A DNA stretch of 5,651 nt, taken from contig JAFUFG010000011.1 in the NCBI GenBank assembly GCA_017470045.1, positions 1 through 5,651 on the forward strand, written 5' to 3'. A model generated the notes under the pieces. It ran no database searches and was not told the DNA's origin. It was given only the letters and a program-made list of their open reading frames with translations. Made by a program: the position numbers and the translations under genes. Positions 1 to 4,719 of the stretch are shown piece after piece. The stretch's first letter is position 1; every line of letters starts with the position of its first letter. Source of the DNA: Bacilli bacterium. GTDB lineage: Bacteria > Bacillota_I > Bacilli_A > RF39 > UBA660.

Positions 1-2076
1 CCAAAGCCGCAAGGAAAAGGAACTATGGTTGGAAATGACGGAGATGGACATGCCAGAATTACAATCATAAAAAGAACCAGAAACAATATCGAACTAAAAT
101 TAAAATTCGATTTTCAAAAACTTACAGATTATACAATTGCTTATAACCTTGATGGAGGAACACTAAGTAATCCAATAGAAACATATACTAGAAATTCGAA
201 TGATATAACACTCCCAACTCCTACAAAATTAGGGTACACATTCAAAGGATGGGTAGGAGGAAAAAACTTATATAACATAAATGAAATAACTTATGCAATA
301 AGTAAAAGTTTGGATATGGACACTGGAGAGGTAGTAGAACGTGGCGATAGTAATTGGAGAGTAAGTAGTTTTATTGAAGTGACAGGGAAAAACAATTATA
401 TACTTAGTGGATATTTAACACCGGAAAATTGGAATATGAGAATTTGTTTATATGATGAAAATCAGGTATTTATAAAGAGTTTAAATTATACAAATAAGGG
501 AACACATTCAAATAATTATCCAATTTCTTCAGACCAAGGAATTTACTATATAAGATTACAAGCGTACTTTAATAAAAATTATGCAACAGCATATGATGCA
601 TCTACAATACAAATAGAGGAAGGCAATAAAAAAACAAACTATGAGGCATACATAAATACTCCAGGAGAAATAACAATACCAAAAGGTTCTCGTGGAAATA
701 GAACATATACAGCAGTATGGGAGCCAATTGATTATAATATTGATTATGATTTGGATGGTGGATCTTTAGAAAATCCGATTAATACATACAATATAGAGAG
801 TGATGATATCACATTGTCAACGCCAACCAAAGACGGGTATACTTTTACGGGATGGACAATAGGAAAAAATCTTTTTAATAATACTGGTTATACGAATAAT
901 GGAAGTGCAACATCACAGCGATTGAATGATGGTTCTATAAAAATAAATCCAAAAACAAATTCTGCGAGCGGTATTTATTTTGGATTAACTGGAAACTATT
1001 ACTTAAAATATATATACTTAAAAGATTTCGTTTTATCTTTTGATCTAAAAGCTGACGTTGAGAAGAGAATAAGTGTGTGTATAGATAATAAAGGTGGTTC
1101 TTGCAAATATGTAGATCTTACAACATCATGGCAAAGGGTTTATCTAATTCAAAAGAATTTTGATAATAGCACATGGCATGCTTTTACGGTTTACAATAAT
1201 TCTGGTAGTGGAACAAATACGACAGATTCATTCTACATTAGAAATATACAAATTGAGTATGGAGACACTAATACAGATTATGAATCTTACATAAGAACAG
1301 CTAACCCAAATGTCATAATTGAAAAAGGTTCAAAAGGAAACAGAATCTATTATGCAAATTGGAAGGATGTAACAGCGCCAACTTTGTCACTATCAAAAGA
1401 AACTTATATTGAAGGATTCGATAATTGGGAAACAACAAATGGTAGAATTGAAGATGATATTTTAATATTAGGAGAAGATAGTGAAACAGGAAATGCTAAG
1501 TCACCTTTCTATGAAACTAATTATGGAAGTTGGTATTATACATTTGACGCATATACGACAGGATACTTGAGTGAAGAAGATGTCACCAAAGGTGGAGTTC
1601 ACACAGATGCTGACTTCTATAAAAGTACTACAGAGATGGTTAGAATTTCAGGTAACTTAACAAATGGATTTGCAAGTAATTTGGTACTAGGAGAATGGAA
1701 AAATGATATATCATTTAATGCATACAATAGAGGAAATGATGCTGGAGAAATGAAATATCTAAAGGTGAGATTCTCAACTGGTGATCAATGGTCTGCACCT
1801 GTAGTAAAAATAAGAAATCTAAAAATTCATGGAACCGCAATTCCAAATAGTTTCTATGATATATTAGTTTCTTCATCTGATAATGAAGGCGTAACAACTA
1901 CGAAATATGCTAAAGGTAGTCAAACAGCAGATTACTTTAAGACAAATGGAGAAGATGTAACGGATAACCAAATAAGAGTAACAGAAAATGGAATTTATAC
2001 AGTATACGTTGCTGATGCTGCAGGTAATTCTACAGTCAAAGAAATAGAGATAACAAACATAACGAATGCAGGTTAG
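1..2076 (+). CDS. Secreted multi-domain adhesin-like protein (glycine-rich tail, two InlB-type repeats, Ig-like domain), 5' partial
   Basis: The frame is open from base 1, so the ATG at 25 is most likely internal and the true start, with any signal peptide, lies upstream. 691 residues are visible, numbered here from the codon at base 1. Residues 1-23 (GTMVGNDGDGHARITII) resemble the end of a glycine-rich domain seen in surface proteins of gut Firmicutes. Two InlB B-type (Listeria-Bacteroides) repeats follow: first halves at 44-84 and 244-285 (YNLDGG and YDLDGG, then GYTFKGW and GYTFTGW), second halves at about 223-242 and 438-456 (ITIPKGSRGNRTYTAVW and the related second copy). An Ig-like domain starts at TAPTLSLS (about 458) and resumes at about 617-687, ending in AADAAGN-type sequence (VADAAGNSTVKEIEI). 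Each repeat is interrupted by a module of about 120-150 residues. No LPXTG motif, C-terminal hydrophobic tail or GW/LysM anchor is visible, so attachment must come from the missing N-terminus, or the protein is released. The role is probably adhesion or glycan binding; this is inferred from the domain types only. Confidence 0.85.
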   Translation, partial: PKPQGKGTMVGNDGDGHARITIIKRTRNNIELKLKFDFQKLTDYTIAYNLDGGTLSNPIETYTRNSNDITLPTPTKLGYTFKGWVGGKNLYNINEITYAISKSLDMDTGEVVERGDSNWRVSSFIEVTGKNNYILSGYLTPENWNMRICLYDENQVFIKSLNYTNKGTHSNNYPISSDQGIYYIRLQAYFNKNYATAYDASTIQIEEGNKKTNYEAYINTPGEITIPKGSRGNRTYTAVWEPIDYNIDYDLDGGSLENPINTYNIESDDITLSTPTKDGYTFTGWTIGKNLFNNTGYTNNGSATSQRLNDGSIKINPKTNSASGIYFGLTGNYYLKYIYLKDFVLSFDLKADVEKRISVCIDNKGGSCKYVDLTTSWQRVYLIQKNFDNSTWHAFTVYNNSGSGTNTTDSFYIRNIQIEYGDTNTDYESYIRTANPNVIIEKGSKGNRIYYANWKDVTAPTLSLSKETYIEGFDNWETTNGRIEDDILILGEDSETGNAKSPFYETNYGSWYYTFDAYTTGYLSEEDVTKGGVHTDADFYKSTTEMVRISGNLTNGFASNLVLGEWKNDISFNAYNRGNDAGEMKYLKVRFSTGDQWSAPVVKIRNLKIHGTAIPNSFYDILVSSSDNEGVTTTKYAKGSQTADYFKTNGEDVTDNQIRVTENGIYTVYVADAAGNSTVKEIEITNITNAG
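130..726 (+). repeat. InlB B-type repeat 1, split by an inserted phage-tail-like/carbohydrate-binding-like module
   Basis: The first half of the repeat is encoded at about 130-252 (YTIAYNLDGG to GYTFKGW) and the second half at about 667-726 (ITIPKGS, then TYTAVW). In ordinary copies of this repeat the GW is followed by a short loop and then the IPKGS strand. Here about 138 residues sit in that loop. The inserted segment begins GKNLYN, continues with a stretch like SNWRVSSFIEVTGKNNYILSG, and ends IQIEEGNKKTNYEAY. That ending matches the NIQLEEG-TxYEPY signature known from phage tail and baseplate-associated carbohydrate-binding modules. The family comparison is from memory; the split is visible directly by comparison with repeat 2. 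Confidence 0.75.
730..1368 (+). repeat. InlB B-type repeat 2, split by an inserted CBM4/9-like module
   Basis: The first half is encoded at about 730-855 (IDYDLDGG to GYTFTGW) and the second half at about 1312-1368 (VIIEKGSKGNR, YYANW). About 150 residues lie between them. The insert opens with GKNLFN and closes with NIQIEYGDTNTDYESY, the same border motifs as insert 1. Its body differs: FVLSFDLKAD and TTSWQRVYL resemble the beta-sandwich modules of the CBM4/9 type. It contains two nearby cysteines (VCIDNKGGSC), which could form a disulfide outside the cell. Outside the borders the two inserts show little obvious similarity, so this does not look like a recent tandem duplication. Confidence 0.75.
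1366..2061 (+). other. Ig-like domain split by a third beta-sandwich-like module
   Basis: The domain opens with DVTAPTLSLSKETY (about 1366-1407) and resumes with FYDILVSSSDNEGVTTTKYA (from about 1849). It ends with NGIYTVYVADAAGNSTVKE, the usual last strand of bacterial Ig-like domains of the TAP...SDN.GV...DAAGN type. The roughly 147 residues between (about 1408-1848) are rich in Trp, Tyr and Gly (FDNW, SWYYTFDAYTT, APVVKIRNLKIHG). They look like a separate jelly-roll module, with VKIRNLKI as a closing strand comparable to the FYIRNIQI of insert 2. The exact borders are approximate. Confidence 0.6.
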
Positions 2077-2091
2077 TCTGCATTCTTTTTT
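2064..2091 (+). terminator. Intrinsic terminator overlapping the stop codon of the adhesin-like gene
   Basis: GAATGCAG (2064-2071) pairs perfectly with CTGCATTC (2078-2085), giving an 8-bp stem with a 6-base loop, followed at once by six T (2086-2091). The TAG stop (2074-2076) lies in the loop, so the last codons form the left arm. The T-tract is on the + side only, so it ends transcription of the upstream gene. The next gene must then be started by its own promoter. Confidence 0.88.
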
Positions 2092-2102
2092 ATGAGAAAA
2101 TA

Positions 2103-2111
2103 TGATAAAAT
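2103..2111 (+). promoter_or_regulatory. Candidate extended -10 promoter for the coiled-coil gene
   Basis: TGATAAAAT is a TGN extended -10 followed by TAAAAT, one mismatch from TATAAT. It sits just after the terminator of the preceding gene and 16 bases before the chosen start at 2128. No good -35 is seen at 16-18 bases upstream, where the T-tract lies (TTCTTT). A start point near 2118 would give a leader of only about 10 bases. Confidence 0.5.
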
Positions 2112-2117
2112 AGTAAT

Positions 2118-2122
2118 GGTGA
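2118..2122 (+). promoter_or_regulatory. Ribosome binding site deciding the start at 2128
   Basis: GGTGA is complementary to the TCACC part of the 16S rRNA 3' end and lies 5 bases before the ATG at 2128. The in-frame ATGs at 2092 and 2116 are less likely. The first directly abuts the terminator T-tract with no ribosome site and precedes the promoter; the second overlaps this GGTGA. Confidence 0.5.
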
Positions 2123-2127
2123 ACAAA

Positions 2128-3573
2128 ATGAAGGAAACGATTGGTGCGAAAGGTGGTTCTAGTGATCGTAAAAGATCCTTTCGCATTCGAAAAAAAAGAA
2201 AAGAAAAAGAATTAGAAAATGAAGAAATAAGAGAGTTAGAAGAAAGAGTTCGCAAACAACAAAGAAAAACTCTATTTTTAGTCGTGCCTTTAATTATTTT
2301 TGGAACAATCGCAAAGACACTAAGTCCATTTAAAACAGAAAAGAAAGTAGAGAAAAATAATACAGCAGGAAAGAAGAAAAATAAGAAACCACAAGTAGAA
2401 AGTAATGAAATTCAAATAGAAAAATCAAATATTAAAACAGAAAATGTGTCAGAAAAAGAGATAGTCCCTGAAAAGAAAGAATACGTTTGGAAGAAAAAAG
2501 AAGAGAAGATAATTCCAGAAGAAGAAAGAATTATTTTAGAAGAAAAACTAGAAAAAGAAATAACAAAAGCAAAATCCAATAAAATCGTAGAAGAATATGA
2601 AAGTAAGCTAAAAGAAATTCGTAGAAAAATTCGTAATAATTATTTTGAATCCGATATTCTAGACGATATAAAAGATATCGAGAATGATCCATCAGAAAAG
2701 AATTTAGAAAAATTAAATGAACTAATAGAGAAAATAGAATCTTTAAAAGAAAAGACAAAACAAGAAGAAAAAATTGAAATTGAAGAAGACTATTTATCCG
2801 TATTAGTAGAAGAAGACTTGGAAGAATTAAAATATCATAGAGAAGTAAAAGGAATTCCAAATCCTGAAATATTATATTCAATATCAGATAAAATAGTAGA
2901 ACTAAAAGAAGTGGAAGAAAAACAAGAAGAAAAAGTAGAAGCAAAGAAACAGTTTATCGAACCAGAAATAGTAGAAGAAAGAAAAGAAAAAGCACATGAT
3001 ATGACATCTTTCCAAAATGATTTTGTAAAATTACAAAATGAACAAGATGAGATCTTAAAAGAAATACAAACTACGATAAAGAAAGATATACCTCCAATGA
3101 AAAAAATGAAAGTAGAAATAAATGGAATGCAAATGAGTTCTGCGATTGTTTTACGAAGAATTCGTAAACAGATGCGTATTCCAGGGGTTCGTAGTGGAAG
3201 AAAAATTGTGAATCTAGCAACATCATTTCTTTATTATAATTCGTTACTACATAGCGTGAAACCTAGAAAAGTAAGATATAAAAATATTGAAATAAAAGAC
3301 TATTCAAAAGAGATTGAAAAGAATATTAGCGATATGGATAACGTTTTATCTCAAATAAGTAAAACAACAAATCAAATTGAATTAGTAATTAAACAGTTAC
3401 AAGAAAGATATGGAGAATATCAGGATACCAAAGAATTTCAAAAATTATTAGATAACTTAAATAAAATGAAAAAAGCCCTAGAAGAAAAAGAATTTGAAAT
3501 TAAAAAATTAAAGTTAGAACAAGAAAAGAGATTAGAAAGAGAAAAGAATCCTGCAAAAGTTTATAAGCGATAA
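2128..3573 (+). CDS. Unrecognised membrane-anchored Lys/Glu-rich coiled-coil protein
   Basis: The protein is 481 residues from the ATG at 2128, chosen because GGTGA stands 5 bases upstream. I do not recognise the family. The N-terminus is very basic (RKRSFRIRKKRKEKE, about residues 14-28). One hydrophobic stretch follows at about 48-65 (TLFLVVPLIIFGTIAKTL), fitting a single membrane segment; basic residues on both sides leave the topology unclear. Residues about 70-125 are a Lys/Glu/Asn-rich, probably disordered linker. Regions about 127-215 and 385-470 have the charged heptad-like look of coiled coils. Between them, about 334-378 is less repetitive and may be the conserved core: it includes MQMSSAIVLRRIRKQMRIPG, a GVRSGRK turn and a mildly hydrophobic NLATSFLYYNSLLH helix. 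A structural or scaffold role at the membrane would fit, but no enzymatic motif is seen. The coding strand is strikingly purine-rich. No T-rich terminator follows it. Confidence 0.8.
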   Translation: MKETIGAKGGSSDRKRSFRIRKKRKEKELENEEIRELEERVRKQQRKTLFLVVPLIIFGTIAKTLSPFKTEKKVEKNNTAGKKKNKKPQVESNEIQIEKSNIKTENVSEKEIVPEKKEYVWKKKEEKIIPEEERIILEEKLEKEITKAKSNKIVEEYESKLKEIRRKIRNNYFESDILDDIKDIENDPSEKNLEKLNELIEKIESLKEKTKQEEKIEIEEDYLSVLVEEDLEELKYHREVKGIPNPEILYSISDKIVELKEVEEKQEEKVEAKKQFIEPEIVEERKEKAHDMTSFQNDFVKLQNEQDEILKEIQTTIKKDIPPMKKMKVEINGMQMSSAIVLRRIRKQMRIPGVRSGRKIVNLATSFLYYNSLLHSVKPRKVRYKNIEIKDYSKEIEKNISDMDNVLSQISKTTNQIELVIKQLQERYGEYQDTKEFQKLLDNLNKMKKALEEKEFEIKKLKLEQEKRLEREKNPAKVYKR

Positions 3574-3599
3574 TTGACAAATCAATATGTAAACTTTTG
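3554..3599 (+). repeat. 10-bp perfect inverted repeat spanning the stop of the coiled-coil gene
   Basis: CAAAAGTTTA (3554-3563) is the exact reverse complement of TAAACTTTTG (3590-3599), with 26 bases between that include the TAA stop at 3571-3573; a wobble and one more pair could extend the stem inward. It could form an mRNA 3' hairpin, but no T-tract follows (TCTAAAG), so it is not a standard intrinsic terminator. In such AT-rich sequence chance is possible. Confidence 0.35.
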
Positions 3600-3617
3600 T
3601 CTAAAGATTTCAAATTA

Positions 3618-3641
3618 ATCATAATTAAAACCAATTATGAT
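3618..3641 (+). promoter_or_regulatory. Perfect 9-bp inverted repeat overlapping the mraY -10 region (possible operator)
   Basis: ATCATAATT (3618-3626) and AATTATGAT (3633-3641) are exact inverted copies separated by AAAACC. The right arm runs into the TGATATAAT extended -10, so a dimeric repressor bound here would block the promoter. No T-tract follows, so it is not a terminator. The regulator, if any, cannot be told from the window. Confidence 0.4.
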
Positions 3642-3646
3642 ATAAT
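3638..3646 (+). promoter_or_regulatory. Extended -10 promoter of mraY
   Basis: TGATATAAT contains a consensus TATAAT (3641-3646) with the TGN extension (TG at 3638-3639). No convincing -35 hexamer is seen 16-19 bases upstream, as is common when the TGN extension is present. A start near 3653 would give a leader of about 19 bases that includes the ribosome site. Confidence 0.65.
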
Positions 3647-3659
3647 TTACCATGAGAAC

Positions 3660-3665
3660 GGAGGA
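3660..3665 (+). promoter_or_regulatory. Strong ribosome binding site setting the mraY start
   Basis: GGAGGA lies 6 bases before the ATG at 3672 and is the only strong Shine-Dalgarno in the window. It fixes the start at 3672 and excludes the in-frame TTG at 3597, which lies upstream of the -10 and would add 25 residues with no counterpart in the family. Confidence 0.85.
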
Positions 3666-3671
3666 AATAAA

Positions 3672-4652
3672 ATGTTATTATTAACCAAGACAATTGTAGC
3701 CGCAATGTTAGGTTTTTTACTTTCCGTAATACTTGGATTAATCTTAATCCCAATATTAAAAAGTTTAAGAGTAGGGCAAAAAATTAGTATCTTTGTAGGA
3801 GAATCACATCGTAAAAAAGAAGGAACTCCTACTATGGGTGGACTTATCTTCATTCTTCCAACAGTACTAGTTACACTCGCATTAATTTTAACGGATAAAG
3901 TAGCTTATACATCAAACCTAGGAATTGTATTATTAGTATTTATCGGATATGCTTGTATCGGATTCCTAGATGACTTTTTATCGATTCGAAAAGGTGATAA
4001 TGAGGGCTTAACAACGTATCAAAAATTATTCATGCAAGTATTAATAGCAATTGGATTTTTCTATATTTATATGAGAAGTGGAGGACAAACATCATGGGTT
4101 GTTGGTACACTACATATTGATTTAGAATTAGGTTGGTTGTATGGACTTGCAATTCTATTTGTACTTGTAGGTGCAAGCAACGCTGTTAACTTAACAGATG
4201 GTTTAGATGGATTAGCTGGAGGTTTAGCAGCAATCGCAATGGTAGCTTACAGTTTAATATCCTTAACGGTTGGCTTTGAAGAAATCGGAATATTTGGTCT
4301 AATTCTTACTGGTAGCATCATGGGATTCTTAGTGTTTAATAGTCACCCAGCTAAAATCTTTATGGGTGATACAGGATCCTTAGCTTTAGGAGCTGCCATG
4401 GGAGCAATCGCAATTTTGACACATCGTGAATTAACATTATTAGTAGTTGCTGGTATCTTCATTGTAGAAACACTATCCGTAATCATTCAAACATTCTGGG
4501 TAATGGTATTCCATAAGAAGTTATTCTTAATGACTCCATTACATCATCATTTTGAAAAATTAGGATGGATTGAAACCGATATTGTTAGAATGTTCTGGGT
4601 ATTAGGATTAGTTTTAGCAATGGCTGGTATAATCTTTGGAGTATGGTTATAA
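3672..4652 (+). CDS. mraY: Phospho-N-acetylmuramoyl-pentapeptide-transferase (MraY)
   Basis: MraY transfers phospho-MurNAc-pentapeptide from UDP to undecaprenyl phosphate, forming lipid I, the first membrane step of peptidoglycan synthesis; it acts at the inner face of the membrane. The 326 residues match the usual length (about 320-360). Family signatures are all present: SHRKKEGTPTMGG (45-57), the FLDDF aspartate pair (D100, D101), NAVNLTDGLDGLAGG (170-184), FMGDTGSLALG (230-240, with D233 at the place of the third catalytic Asp) and the MraY-specific MTPLHHHFEKLGW (287-299). The HHH motif separates it from WecA/TagO-type relatives. About ten hydrophobic segments are visible, as expected. 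It starts at 3672 after a strong GGAGG and is bounded by its own promoter and terminator. Neither neighbour is murF, murD, ftsW or murG, so this copy stands outside a classical dcw cluster. No catalytic residue is missing, so it should be active. Confidence 0.97.
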   Translation: MLLLTKTIVAAMLGFLLSVILGLILIPILKSLRVGQKISIFVGESHRKKEGTPTMGGLIFILPTVLVTLALILTDKVAYTSNLGIVLLVFIGYACIGFLDDFLSIRKGDNEGLTTYQKLFMQVLIAIGFFYIYMRSGGQTSWVVGTLHIDLELGWLYGLAILFVLVGASNAVNLTDGLDGLAGGLAAIAMVAYSLISLTVGFEEIGIFGLILTGSIMGFLVFNSHPAKIFMGDTGSLALGAAMGAIAILTHRELTLLVVAGIFIVETLSVIIQTFWVMVFHKKLFLMTPLHHHFEKLGWIETDIVRMFWVLGLVLAMAGIIFGVWL

Positions 4653-4673
4653 AAGAACGTAAGTTCTTTTTTT
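4651..4673 (+). terminator. Intrinsic terminator of mraY
   Basis: AAAAGAAC (4651-4658) pairs perfectly with GTTCTTTT (4663-4670) around a GTAA (GNRA-type) tetraloop, and the T-run reaches 4673 (seven T from 4667). The left arm begins inside the TAA stop codon, so there is almost no 3' untranslated region. This makes mraY the end of its transcription unit. Confidence 0.9.
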
Positions 4674-4674
4674 A

Positions 4675-4703
4675 TTGTAATAAAACAATTTCTCTTTTAT
4701 AAT
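4675..4703 (+). promoter_or_regulatory. Sigma-70/SigA-type promoter of the last gene
   Basis: TTGTAA (4675-4680, 4 of 6 matches to TTGACA) and a consensus TATAAT (4698-4703) are 17 bases apart, the optimal spacing. The -35 starts two bases after the mraY terminator T-run. The predicted start point near 4710 leaves only about 10 bases before the ATG at 4720. Confidence 0.7.
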
Positions 4704-4719
4704 GAAAGTGGTGTTGAAT

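Noticed and set aside
25..27. ATG at 25 as the start of the adhesin-like gene
   Set aside because: The frame is open to base 1 and the eight codons before it (PKPQGKGT) continue the glycine-rich domain pattern; there is no ribosome site and no signal peptide after this ATG.
1..2076. The adhesin-like gene as a phage tail or prophage protein
   Set aside because: The inserted modules recall phage tail binding domains, but the InlB and Ig-like repeats are typical of bacterial surface proteins and no phage genes are nearby.
2092..2094. ATG at 2092 as the start of the coiled-coil gene
   Set aside because: It directly abuts the T-tract of the upstream terminator, lacks a ribosome site and lies before the likely promoter; the ATG at 2128 has GGTGA at good spacing.
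2531..2944. Leucine-rich open frame on the minus strand
   Set aside because: It is the complement of the Lys/Glu-rich coding region (GAA/AAA read as TTC/TTT, and so on), with no ribosome site or promoter; an antisense shadow.
3574..3579. Perfect TTGACA as a -35 box for mraY
   Set aside because: The clear TATAAT at 3641 is 61 bases away, and nothing like a -10 lies 16-19 bases downstream (TTGTCT at 3597).
3597..3599. TTG at 3597 as the mraY start
   Set aside because: It would place the promoter and ribosome site inside the coding region and add 25 residues unlike any MraY; the ATG at 3672 has GGAGG upstream.
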